DNA from: Lacisediminihabitans sp046156175 | GTDB taxonomy: Bacteria > Actinomycetota > Actinomycetes > Actinomycetales > Microbacteriaceae | NCBI RefSeq assembly: GCF_046156175.1 | Contig: NZ_JAYLVL010000005.1 | Span: 143,626 to 207,625 of the forward strand | Direction: 5' to 3' | DNA length: 64,000 nt | Shown: positions 33,681 through 41,302 of the stretch, piece after piece | Layout: each line of letters starts with the position of its first letter | Position numbering within the stretch: the first letter of the stretch is position 1 | Translations under genes and position numbers: made by a program | The notes under the pieces: generated by a model | What the model was told of the DNA's origin: nothing | Seen by the model: the letters and a program-made list of their open reading frames with translations, nothing else | Databases searched by the model: none

Positions 33681-34649
33681 ATGGCAACTACCCGGCTTTA
33701 TAATCACGGCTCGCTGAAGACCGAAGGGTTCCCGGTCGAAGACATCTCCGACCACATCCTCGAGAAGGGCTGCACGGTCTGGGCGGACTTCCTCTCTCCC
33801 AGTGAGTCGGACCTCGCGAAGATCACCGAGGAGCTGGGGCTGCATCCGCTCGCGGTCGAGGATGCCGTGCATTCCTCCCAGCGGCCGAAGCTCGACCGCT
33901 ACGAGACCCACCTGTTTCTGGCCGCCTACGCCGTCTCGCTCGACACTGTGACCGGGGAGCTCGAGACCCATGAGATCAAGGCCTTCATCACGCCCCACGC
34001 ACTGGTCACCGTCCATGGCCCGGATTTCGACATGTCGAAGGTCGTCCAGCGGTGGGACAGCGACAGGGACCTCGCGAAACACGGCGTCGCCTACCTGCTC
34101 TGGGGGCTTCTCGACGAAATCGTCGACGGCCACTTCGAGACGGTGCAACAGCTCGACACCGCCTCGGACGAGCTCGAGGATGCCCTGTTCGACGACCGCC
34201 CCCGCGACAAGGAGGTGCAGCGGCGATCCTTCGAGTTCCGCAAGTCCCTCGTGCTCCTGCGGCGGGTGGTGCTGCCGATGCGTGAAGTCGTGAACACCGT
34301 GCTCCGCCGCGATCTCGAGGCCTTCGACACGGAGATGACGCCGTACTTCCAGGATGTCTACGACCACGTGCTTCGCGCTACCGAGTGGACGGAGTCGCTC
34401 CGCGATCTGGTCTCGACCATTCTCGAAACGAATCTCAGCATCCAGAGCAACCGCATGAACCTGATCATGAAGAAGGTGACGAGCTGGGCGGCCATCATCG
34501 CCGTCCCGACGGCGATCACCGGATTCTTCGGTCAGAACCTCAAGTTCGCCGGGTTCGGCACGACCTGGGGTGTCTGGCTCTCGATCGGGCTGATCGTCGT
34601 TGCATCTCTCGGGCTCTACCTGCAGTTCAAGAAGCGCGACTGGCTCTGA
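33681..34649 (+). CDS. corA: CorA-family magnesium/divalent cation channel
   Basis: A 322-residue channel subunit. A large N-terminal cytoplasmic domain (VWADFLSPSESDLAKITEELGLHPLAVEDAV) leads to two C-terminal transmembrane helices (TSWAAIIAVPTAITGFFGQ; GVWLSIGLIVVASLGLYLQF) and the basic tail KKRDWL. The pore signature reads GQN in place of the canonical GMN, as in many actinobacterial homologues. It probably carries Mg2+ or Co2+/Ni2+. It is divergent from otsA, and its 3' end overlaps the convergent membrane-protein gene by 23 bp. Confidence 0.88.
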   Translation: MATTRLYNHGSLKTEGFPVEDISDHILEKGCTVWADFLSPSESDLAKITEELGLHPLAVEDAVHSSQRPKLDRYETHLFLAAYAVSLDTVTGELETHEIKAFITPHALVTVHGPDFDMSKVVQRWDSDRDLAKHGVAYLLWGLLDEIVDGHFETVQQLDTASDELEDALFDDRPRDKEVQRRSFEFRKSLVLLRRVVLPMREVVNTVLRRDLEAFDTEMTPYFQDVYDHVLRATEWTESLRDLVSTILETNLSIQSNRMNLIMKKVTSWAAIIAVPTAITGFFGQNLKFAGFGTTWGVWLSIGLIVVASLGLYLQFKKRDWL

Positions 34650-35082
34650 CGCTGCGCGGCGAGCGGGAGAGCCCGATGACCGCGGCGATCGACTGCCAGA
34701 GCACGAAGGCCTCGACCACGAGGGAGAGAAGTCCGAGCGGTTCGAGCCAGTTGCCGATGTCGTCGGTCGCTCCGGGCATGCCGACCGTGCGGTTGATGGC
34801 GTAGCCGGCGATGACCGCGGCCGACAGCACGCCGGCGGCGATGAAGTCTCGCCGGGTGCCCGCGACGAAAAGGCGCTCGGTCAGCACGAAGGCGGCGACG
34901 ATCAGGGCGATGTAGAACGCGGCAAGGTAGGGGGTCTCGGCGAATTTGCCGGGCAGATCGAGGATGTGGATCGCGGCTACCGAGGCGAGTCCGAGCCCGA
35001 CGGCGACGCGTCGGCTCGACGCCACCACTCGACGGTGGGCGGTGAAGGTCTCGGTGGTGGGTTCTTGGAGCGTGGTTGACAT
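34627..35082 (-). CDS. Four-helix membrane protein, unknown function
   Basis: A 151-residue integral membrane protein with four likely membrane segments (VGLGLASVAAIHILDL, AAFYIALIVAAFVL, FIAAGVLSAAVIAGYAI, LGLLSLVVEAFVLWQSIAAVIG). Family unrecognised. The ATG at 35082 follows a GGGGG Shine-Dalgarno at normal spacing. The last 23 bp overlap the corA 3' end on the opposite strand, so antisense interaction between the two transcripts is possible. Confidence 0.7.
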   Translation of the reverse strand: MSTTLQEPTTETFTAHRRVVASSRRVAVGLGLASVAAIHILDLPGKFAETPYLAAFYIALIVAAFVLTERLFVAGTRRDFIAAGVLSAAVIAGYAINRTVGMPGATDDIGNWLEPLGLLSLVVEAFVLWQSIAAVIGLSRSPRSVRASRAS

Positions 35083-35161
35083 TTTTCCCCCTGGGAAAGT
35101 CGATACGGATGAGATACGCACGTTCGACGCTAGGAGCCTCTCCCTGGCATTTCGGCCTATG

Positions 35162-35175
35162 TGTGAGCTTTCACA
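35162..35175. promoter_or_regulatory. TGTGA-N4-TCACA dyad
   Basis: TGTGAGCTTTCACA lies 80 bp upstream of the four-helix membrane-protein gene. It resembles a CRP/GlxR half-site pair but has a 4-bp instead of the canonical 6-bp spacer, so CRP-type binding is doubtful. Confidence 0.25.
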
Positions 35176-35229
35176 TGCACAGTCGCCGCATTTGCCGAAG
35201 CCTTTGAGGTTGCGGCAACACCCGGGAAA

Positions 35230-36387
35230 TCAGCCCTGCGAGAGAGCGAGGCCGAGCGTCGCGAGAGTCACCGTGATCGGCGCCGCAATGAGCCCGAGCA
35301 GGGCGTAACGAGCCCACGAGATCTCGACATCCAGTGCCTTCAGTCGTTCATGCCAGAGGAGGGTGGCAAGCGACGCCCAGGGGGTGATCAGCGAACCGAC
35401 GTTCACGCCGATCAGCAGCGCGACGAGCCGAACGGGGTCTCCGGCCACCGGCTCGAGGGCCAGATACGCAGGCAGGTTGTCGATGGCGTTGGCGCCGAGG
35501 GTTGCGACTCCCGCCAGCCGCAGCAGGCTCAGCGGGTCGTGGCCGGTGCCCGAAACGGTGGCGAGCAGCATCCCGAGACCGAGCGAGTGGGCGGCTTCCA
35601 CCACGAGAAAGAGGCCGGAAGCCAGCAGCACGAGTTGCCACGGGAGCAGTCCGAACCGCAGCACCGAACGGCGCCTCACGAGAAAAAACACCCCGAGAAC
35701 CGAGGCCGCGATCACCGTGGGAATCCAGACCTCCAGGCCCGAGACGAGGGAGGGGATGAGCAGTGCCACGACCACACCGCTCGCGATGAGCAGCACGCGA
35801 TCGTCGGGCGCCTCGGCCGGCTCGGTGCGATAGCGCACCAGGAGGTCCCGGCGGAAGACGAGGAACAGGATGAGCGCGGGCACCACCACGGAGATGAGTG
35901 CGGGCACAGCGGTGAGGGCCGCGAACTGGAGGGGACCGACGCCCGCGAGCTCGTGCTCGGCGAGCAGGTTGGTGAGATTCGAGACCGGGAGCAGCAGCGA
36001 CGCCGTGTTCGCCATCCACACCGTCGTGAGGGCGAAGGGCAGCGGTGACAGCCCGGCATGACGAGCCAGGATCACGACGACCGGCGTCAGGAGCACGGCG
36101 GTGGTGTCGAGTGAGAGAAAGATCGTACCGACCACCGCGAGGGCGAGCACCAGCAGCCAGAGCAGCCACGCCCGGCCGCGACCCCAGCGCGCGGTCTGCT
36201 GTGCGACGAGGCGGAACAGGCCGGCTTCGGCCGCGAGCTCGGTGACCACGGTGATCGCGACCACGAACAGCAGGATCGGCCAGACACGCTCCCCGATCGC
36301 CAGCGCATCGGCGGCGGGGAGGATGCCGGTGGCGATGGCCGCGAACCCGACGAGGAGCAGGGCGGCCCCGAGAATCGCAGTTCGCAC
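35230..36387 (-). CDS. ArsB/SLC13-like ion transporter
   Basis: A 385-residue permease of the ion-transporter superfamily, with about ten hydrophobic spans. Family-type re-entrant motifs are SLDTTAVLLTPVVV in the first half with VWMANTASLLLPVSNLTNLL, and the pseudo-symmetric LGANAIDNLPAYLAL with GVNVGSLITPWASLATLLW in the second. This two-fold pattern is shared by ArsB-type arsenite permeases and related anion transporters. The GTG at 36387 gives a proper hydrophobic N terminus. It could be the missing partner of the ArsA ATPase 12 kb away, but nothing besides family membership supports that. Confidence 0.8.
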   Translation of the reverse strand: MRTAILGAALLLVGFAAIATGILPAADALAIGERVWPILLFVVAITVVTELAAEAGLFRLVAQQTARWGRGRAWLLWLLVLALAVVGTIFLSLDTTAVLLTPVVVILARHAGLSPLPFALTTVWMANTASLLLPVSNLTNLLAEHELAGVGPLQFAALTAVPALISVVVPALILFLVFRRDLLVRYRTEPAEAPDDRVLLIASGVVVALLIPSLVSGLEVWIPTVIAASVLGVFFLVRRRSVLRFGLLPWQLVLLASGLFLVVEAAHSLGLGMLLATVSGTGHDPLSLLRLAGVATLGANAIDNLPAYLALEPVAGDPVRLVALLIGVNVGSLITPWASLATLLWHERLKALDVEISWARYALLGLIAAPITVTLATLGLALSQG

Positions 36388-36493
36388 GTCGTCCCTTTGC
36401 TGCTCGGCGCCGTTCCGGCATTCCACACTATCCCGGGCTGTGCGCTCTTCTCACAGCGGAGTACCGTGGAAATATCGACTTGAAAGGCATCCG

Positions 36494-36685
36494 TTGCGCA
36501 AATACATCTTCAGTGGCACCCTCATCAGCGCCGTCCTCGGCGGGTGGGGTACCCTCCAGACGACAAGAAAAGGTCCGCGCGACTGGCGACTCGCCCTCAT
36601 GTGGATCAGCTGGGTCATCACCGTCGTAGTGGCGGTGGATTCAGTTGTGGAGCAGTCGCGCAAGGTCGACGAGCTAGAGGAGTAA
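36494..36685 (+). CDS. Small membrane protein, TTG start
   Basis: A 63-residue protein starting at a TTG with GAAAGG seven bases upstream. It begins RKYIFSGTLISAVLGGWGTLQTTRKGPRDW, has a second hydrophobic stretch (LALMWISWVITVVVAVDSVV) and ends in an acidic tail (KVDELEE). Two short membrane segments are likely. Function unknown. It ends 2 bp before the start of the repeat protein, so the two are an operon. Confidence 0.65.
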   Translation: MRKYIFSGTLISAVLGGWGTLQTTRKGPRDWRLALMWISWVITVVVAVDSVVEQSRKVDELEE

Positions 36686-36687
36686 CC

Positions 36688-37455
36688 ATGCACAACCCAC
36701 TCATTCCGGGAATGTACGACATGGGCGCGGGGGCCCTCGGGTTCCTCGGTTTGGTGGTCTGGGGCTTCTTCTCGCTGCTCGCCCTCGCGATCGTCATCGG
36801 ACTCGTCTTCCTCCTGGTGCGCTTCCTCCTCGTTGCGACCAGGGCCGCGCAGTTGTACGTCGCGAAGAACGAGCCGCCGAAGCCGCCGGCAGCGCCGCGT
36901 CCGAGCCCCGCGGCACCCAGTGCCCCCGCTTCCGCTGCCTCCTCGGCGTCGACGGCCCCCGCTTCCACGCCAACACCACCCACGAAGACACCGCCTGCCG
37001 CCGCGAAGTCCGCGGCACCATCTGCCGCGTCCACGACGACGTCCCCGACCGTGGCATCCCCGACCGTGTCATCCCCGACCGTGGCATCCCCGACCGTGGC
37101 ATCCCCAGAGACGACGGCCACGACCAAGGTCGCGCCCGTCGTGCCGAAGGCCGCGCCTCCGACTCCCACCCGCACCATCACCCCGGCGACTCCCCCGGTG
37201 TCGGCGACTCCCCCCGTGTCGGCGACTCCCCCGGTGTCGGCGACTCCCCCCGTGTCGGCGACTCCGGAAGCGAAGGTCGCGGCCGCGAAGTCGCCGATCG
37301 TGAAGGCACCGGTCGCGAAGGCACCGGTCGTGAAGGCACCGGTCGTGAAGGCACCGGTCGTGAAGGCACCGGTCGTGAAGGCACCGGCAGAAGAGGCGCC
37401 GGTCACCACAGCGCCGACCAAGCCACGCACCCCGAAGGCACCGCCGACCCTCTAG
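36688..37455 (+). CDS. Membrane-anchored Pro/Ala/Lys-rich tandem-repeat protein
   Basis: A 255-residue protein. The first ~60 residues contain a membrane segment (LGLVVWGFFSLLALAIVIGL and LLVRFLLVA). The rest is a low-complexity tail: an Ala/Pro/Ser-rich part, SPTVA-type repeats (residues ~119-138), TPPVSA repeats (~168-191) and a basic KAPVV array (~206-235). The tail resembles PAKKA-like histone H1 or cell-wall-spanning linkers; whether it faces the cytoplasm or the wall is unclear. The ATG has AGAGGAG upstream and follows the small membrane gene by 2 bp. Confidence 0.7.
   Translation: MHNPLIPGMYDMGAGALGFLGLVVWGFFSLLALAIVIGLVFLLVRFLLVATRAAQLYVAKNEPPKPPAAPRPSPAAPSAPASAASSASTAPASTPTPPTKTPPAAAKSAAPSAASTTTSPTVASPTVSSPTVASPTVASPETTATTKVAPVVPKAAPPTPTRTITPATPPVSATPPVSATPPVSATPPVSATPEAKVAAAKSPIVKAPVAKAPVVKAPVVKAPVVKAPVVKAPAEEAPVTTAPTKPRTPKAPPTL
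37042..37392 (+). repeat. Three in-frame tandem repeat arrays inside one gene
   Basis: Array 1: four 15-bp units at 37042-37101 (TCCCCGACCGTGGCA type). Array 2: four 18-bp units at 37189-37260 (ACTCCCCCGGTGTCGGCG type). Array 3: six 15-bp units at 37303-37392 (AAGGCACCGGTCGTG type, the last degenerate). All unit lengths are multiples of three and copies are nearly identical, so the arrays can gain or lose units without breaking the frame. Confidence 0.9.
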
Positions 37456-37501
37456 CGTCAGACCGTCTAGCGCCAAGGCAGCACACGCAACGAAGACGGC
37501 T

Positions 37502-38257
37502 TCAGGCGAGGAACGCCCGTAACAGTGCGGCGGAGCCCTCGAGGTGTTCCTGCATCTCGGATGCCGCCCGCTCGGCATCCCCGGTGAGAATGGCGATGAC
37601 GATCGCCTCGTGCTGCTGGTTCGAGTGTTCGATGTTGGGCTGCAGCAGCGGGATGTCGTCGAGCAGTCCGTTCACCAGCATCCGGTTCTCCGCCAGCAGC
37701 GGCACAAGCGATGGAGCTCCCACCAGCTCCCCGATGGTGAGGTGCAGCCGCGAGTCGAGCCGCCGGTAGTCGGCGATGGTCGCCGCCGCCGTCTCTCGCA
37801 GGCGGGTCCAGAGCAGTTCGCGGTCGCCGGCCGAGAGACTGCGGGTCGCGGCGGATCGCGCCGCTCCGACCTCGAGGATGTCGCGCAGCGCGAGCACGTC
37901 CTCGATCTCCCCCGCGGTGGGAGGGGCGGATGCCGCAAAGCCGTCGATTCCGGAGGCCGCGACGCGCGGCGGTGGCGCGTCCACGACGAAGGTGCCGCCG
38001 TAGCGACCGCGACGCGAGATGAGGAATCCCGCATCGGACAGCGAGCGGATGGCATCGCGCACGGTGTCGCGGCTCACCGAGAATCGGGTGGCGAGATCAC
38101 GTTCGGAAGGCAGCGCCTCACCCGGCGGCACGATCCCGAGGCGGATGGCCTGCAGGAGACGGCTCACCGTCTCCTCGAAGGCGTTGCCCGCGCGAACGGG
38201 TCGGAAGAGGGCATCGCCGGCGACATCCGCCCGCACCAGCCCTCCCCCGTCGCTCAC
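37502..38257 (-). CDS. FadR/GntR-family regulator with FCD domain
   Basis: A 251-residue regulator: winged HTH of the GntR type (LGIVPPGEALPSERDLATRFSVSR followed by DTVRDAIRSL) and a C-terminal all-helical FCD ligand domain (EIEDVLALRDILEVGAARSAA, DSRLHLTIGELVGAPSL, SNQQHEAIVIAI) with the usual Asp/His metal-ligand pattern. It starts with GTG, 2 bp after the SDR stop, and so is the last gene of the catabolic operon that it probably controls. The inducer may be an amine, aldehyde or carboxylate intermediate. Confidence 0.87.
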   Translation of the reverse strand: MSDGGGLVRADVAGDALFRPVRAGNAFEETVSRLLQAIRLGIVPPGEALPSERDLATRFSVSRDTVRDAIRSLSDAGFLISRRGRYGGTFVVDAPPPRVAASGIDGFAASAPPTAGEIEDVLALRDILEVGAARSAATRSLSAGDRELLWTRLRETAAATIADYRRLDSRLHLTIGELVGAPSLVPLLAENRMLVNGLLDDIPLLQPNIEHSNQQHEAIVIAILTGDAERAASEMQEHLEGSAALLRAFLA

Positions 38258-38259
38258 GA

Positions 38260-39048
38260 TTACAGGGGTGTCACGTAGGCGGCGCTGATACCGCCATCGA
38301 CGAGGAAGGTCGAGCCGGTGATGAAGGAGGAGTCATCGCTCGCGAGGAACGCGACCGCCGCAGCGAGCTCTTCCGGCTCCGCAAAGCGTCCCTTGGGGAT
38401 GTGCACGAGACGACGCTGGGCGCGTTCCTCGTCCTTGGCGAAAAGCTCCTGCAGCAGAGGAGTGTTGACCGGGCCGGGGCACAGGGCGTTCACCCGGATG
38501 CCCTGGCGCGCGAACTGCACGCCGAGTTCGCGGCTCATCGCGAGTACGCCGCCCTTGGATGCCGTGTAGGAGATCTGGCTGGTCGCCGATCCGAGCACCG
38601 CCACGAACGAGGCCGTGTTGATGATCGAACCGGACTGCTGGGCCACCATGTATATGAGCGCCGCACGGCAGCATAGGTAGACCGACTTGAGGTTGACATC
38701 CTGCACGTTCTGCCACGCAGGCAGTTCGGTGGTCTCGATCGAGTCGTCGTCCGGTGGAGAGATGCCGGCGTTGTTGAAAGCGATGTCCACCGATCCGTAG
38801 GTCTCGTTGGCGGTCGCGAAGAGGGCGTTCACCTGGGCCTCGTCGGTCACGTCGACCTGCACGAAGAGCCCCTCCACCTCTGCAGCAGCCGCCGCTCCCG
38901 CTACGGGGTTGAAGTCGGCGATCACCACGGTGGCCCCCTCCGCGGCGAACCGCCGGGCCGTGGCGAGACCGATGCCGCTCGCTCCCCCGGTGACGACCGC
39001 GACCTTTCCCGCGAGCCGCTGCGTGAGGTCGATCTTCGCTACTGCCAT
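38260..39048 (-). CDS. Short-chain dehydrogenase/reductase
   Basis: A 262-residue classical SDR: nucleotide motif VTGGASGIGLATARRFA, NNAGISPP, catalytic Ser-Tyr-Lys in SFVAVLGSATSQISYTASKGG, and PGPVNTPL. It resembles the 3-oxoacyl-ACP reductase group that recurs in actinobacterial GlnA3/Puu-like clusters. Probably oxidises an alcohol or amino-alcohol-derived intermediate in this pathway. A dispersed inverted repeat lies between its start and the aldehyde dehydrogenase stop. Confidence 0.87.
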   Translation of the reverse strand: MAVAKIDLTQRLAGKVAVVTGGASGIGLATARRFAAEGATVVIADFNPVAGAAAAAEVEGLFVQVDVTDEAQVNALFATANETYGSVDIAFNNAGISPPDDDSIETTELPAWQNVQDVNLKSVYLCCRAALIYMVAQQSGSIINTASFVAVLGSATSQISYTASKGGVLAMSRELGVQFARQGIRVNALCPGPVNTPLLQELFAKDEERAQRRLVHIPKGRFAEPEELAAAVAFLASDDSSFITGSTFLVDGGISAAYVTPL

Positions 39049-39070
39049 GTGGTGGTTCTCCTAACTGGTG

Positions 39071-39109
39071 CGGGTCGAGTAGGCCGCGCGCGGCCGCATC
39101 GAGACCCGC
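39071..39109. repeat. Dispersed palindromic repeat between SDR and aldehyde dehydrogenase
   Basis: CGGGTCGAGTAGGCCGCG and CGCGGCCGCATCGAGACCCG form an imperfect inverted repeat. It is related to the ilvN-ilvC element (GGTCGAGTAGGCC and ATCGAAACCCGCGG). It sits in the 68-bp gap within an otherwise compact operon. Confidence 0.65.
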
Positions 39110-39116
39110 GGATCGG

Positions 39117-40478
39117 TCAATCGGTGCTGATGAAGACGTTCTTGGTCTCGGTGAACGCGGTGGCGGCATCCGGTCCGAGCTCGCGCCCGAGACCGCTCTG
39201 CTTGAAACCGCCGAAGGGAGTCGAGTACCGCACAGAGGAGTGCGAGTTGACCGAGAGGTTGCCGCTGTCGATCGCGCGGGAGACGCGGATGGCGCGGCCG
39301 ACGTCCCTCGTCCAGATCGAGCCGCTCAGGCCGTAGATGCTGTCGTTGGCGAGGGCGATGGCGTCTGCCTCGTCGTCGAATGGCAGCACACTGACAACCG
39401 GGCCGAAGATCTCGTCCACCACCACCCGGTCGGTGCGTGAGTCGGGCAGCAGCACCGTGGGAGCGAACCAGTAGCCCGCCCCATCCGGAGCGCTTCCGCG
39501 GAAGGCGACCTGGGAGTCATCGGGGACGTACGACCGGACCTTGGCCAGGTGCGCGGCGGAGACCAGCGGACCCATCTCGGTGTCCTCTGCGAGCGGGGAT
39601 CCCACTCGCACGCCCTTCACGGCGGGCTCCAGCAGCTCGAGAAAGCGGTCGTAGACGCTGCGCTGCACCAGGATTCGGCTGCGCGCGCAGCAGTCCTGGC
39701 CGGCATTCTCGAACACCGCGTAGGGGGCGGTGGCCGCGGCCTTCTCCAGGTCGGAGTCGGCGAAGACCACGTTCGCCGACTTGCCACCGAGCTCGAGGGT
39801 CACCGCCTTCACCTGGTCGGCGCAGCCGGCCATCACTCCCTTGCCGACCGCGGTGGAGCCGGTGAACACCACCTTGCGCACATCCGGATGGGTCACGAAC
39901 CGCTCACCGATCACGGAGCCTTTGCCCGGCAGCACCTGGAACAGCCCGGGCGGCAGGCCGGCCTCGAGGGCCAGGGCACCGAGGCGGATCGCGGTGAGCG
40001 GTGTCCATTCCGCGGGCTTCAGCAGCACCGCGTTGCCGGCGGCGAGCGCGGGAGCGAAGCCCCAGGCCGCGATCGTCATGGGGAAGTTCCACGGCACGAT
40101 CACGCCGACGACGCCGAGTGGCTCGAGGAAGGTCACGTCGATGCCACCGGCCACCGGGATGGTCTTGCCGATCATCCGCTCCGGAGCGGCGGCGTAGTAG
40201 TCGAGCACGTCGCGAACATGCCCGGCCTCCCAGCGCGCCTGCGAGATGGGATGCCCGGAGTTCGCCACTTCCAGCCCCGCGAGATTCTCCAGGTCGCCGT
40301 CGACGGCCCGCGCGAATCGGCGAAGGGCAGCGGCCCGTCCGGCAGGCGGGAGTGCCGCCCAGGCACGCTGGGCGGATTTCGCGGCGGCGACCGCGTCATC
40401 CACCTGCTCGAGGCTGCTGTGCTCGACGGTCTGCAGCGACACCTCGGTTGCCGGGTTGATGAGGGTGATCCCGGTCAT
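39117..40478 (-). CDS. Aldehyde dehydrogenase, PuuC-like
   Basis: A 453-residue NAD(P)-dependent aldehyde dehydrogenase. PWNFPMTIAAWGFAPALAAGN, the catalytic glutamate in LELGGKSANVVF, the catalytic cysteine in AGQDCCARSRIL and EIFGPVVSVLPF are the usual signatures. In context it should oxidise gamma-glutamyl-aminoaldehydes (from putrescine-type amines) to the acid before PuuD-like hydrolysis. The start overlaps the hydrolase stop as ATGA. Confidence 0.9.
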   Translation of the reverse strand: MTGITLINPATEVSLQTVEHSSLEQVDDAVAAAKSAQRAWAALPPAGRAAALRRFARAVDGDLENLAGLEVANSGHPISQARWEAGHVRDVLDYYAAAPERMIGKTIPVAGGIDVTFLEPLGVVGVIVPWNFPMTIAAWGFAPALAAGNAVLLKPAEWTPLTAIRLGALALEAGLPPGLFQVLPGKGSVIGERFVTHPDVRKVVFTGSTAVGKGVMAGCADQVKAVTLELGGKSANVVFADSDLEKAAATAPYAVFENAGQDCCARSRILVQRSVYDRFLELLEPAVKGVRVGSPLAEDTEMGPLVSAAHLAKVRSYVPDDSQVAFRGSAPDGAGYWFAPTVLLPDSRTDRVVVDEIFGPVVSVLPFDDEADAIALANDSIYGLSGSIWTRDVGRAIRVSRAIDSGNLSVNSHSSVRYSTPFGGFKQSGLGRELGPDAATAFTETKNVFISTD

Positions 40479-41302
40479 CGGGCCGCCTCCGCGCGATGGT
40501 AGTCCCTGGCGGCATCCACGAGGCCCGCGAAGAGCCGGAGGTCATCGCCGGTCTGCTCCGGATGCCACTGCACGGCCACCCCGAACGGCACGCCATCGAG
40601 CTCCACCGCCTGGATCACGCCGTCGTCGGTGCGCGCGGTCACTCGAAGTCCGTCTCCCACGCGGTCGATCGCCTGGTGGTGGTAGACCGCCACCTCGAGC
40701 GGATCGGTGCCGACGAGTCGTCCGACCGCGCTGTCGGCTTCCGCCTCCACATCGACTTGGCTGAAGGTGCCGCCGCCGAGCTGGTACTTGTCGGTGCCGA
40801 TGATCTCGGGGAGGTGCTGGTGCAGGGTTCCGCCGCGCGCGATGTTGAGCACCTGGGCGCCACGGCAGATTCCGAGGAATGGCAGTTCGCGCGAGATCGC
40901 CGCAGTCAGGAGCGCATCCTCCCAGGCATCCCGGTCGGTACGCGGGGTATCCGTGGTGGGATGCGGGTCCTGGCCGTACCGGGCCGGGTCGACGTCTTTA
41001 CCGCCGGTGATCAGCAAGCCGTCGAGCCCATCGAGCACCCGGTTGGCGATCTCCTCGGAGACGGGCTGCGGTGGCAGGAGCACGGCGATGCCGCCCACGC
41101 GGGTGATCGCCTCCAAGTAGACCTTCGGCAGGAAGGCGGCCTGCACGTCCCACACCCCGGTCTGCGCCTGCTCGAGGTAGGTGGTTAGCCCGATAATGGG
41201 CGCGCTGGAGCTATCGTGATCGCGCCAGCGATCACGCGACGCCAGCGCCGACGGAGCTTGCGACGTCGGGTTTGCCGCAACAGTATTCTCAGAAACGCTC
41301 AA
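40475..41302 (-). CDS. Gamma-glutamyl-gamma-aminobutyrate hydrolase-like (PuuD-like)
   Basis: A 275-residue class I glutamine-amidotransferase-like hydrolase: GLLITGGKDVDPARYGQ, nucleophile elbow FLGICRGAQVLNI, and the His-Glu pair in VAVQWHPEQ. PuuD frees GABA or related acids from their gamma-glutamyl conjugate. The only in-frame start compatible with the upstream gene is a TTG at 41302 (LSVSENTVAAN), which overlaps the ligase coding end by 14 bp; no ATG or GTG exists before the conserved SAPIIGLTTYL. Translation is therefore probably coupled to the ligase. Confidence 0.88.
   Translation of the reverse strand: MSVSENTVAANPTSQAPSALASRDRWRDHDSSSAPIIGLTTYLEQAQTGVWDVQAAFLPKVYLEAITRVGGIAVLLPPQPVSEEIANRVLDGLDGLLITGGKDVDPARYGQDPHPTTDTPRTDRDAWEDALLTAAISRELPFLGICRGAQVLNIARGGTLHQHLPEIIGTDKYQLGGGTFSQVDVEAEADSAVGRLVGTDPLEVAVYHHQAIDRVGDGLRVTARTDDGVIQAVELDGVPFGVAVQWHPEQTGDDLRLFAGLVDAARDYHRAEAAR

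Noticed and set aside
35162..35175. CRP/GlxR binding site
   Set aside because: The spacer is 4 bp instead of 6 bp; kept only as a low-confidence dyad.
35230..36387. Assigning the permease as arsB
   Set aside because: Fold-level similarity only and 12 kb from the ars genes; several related transporter families fit equally.
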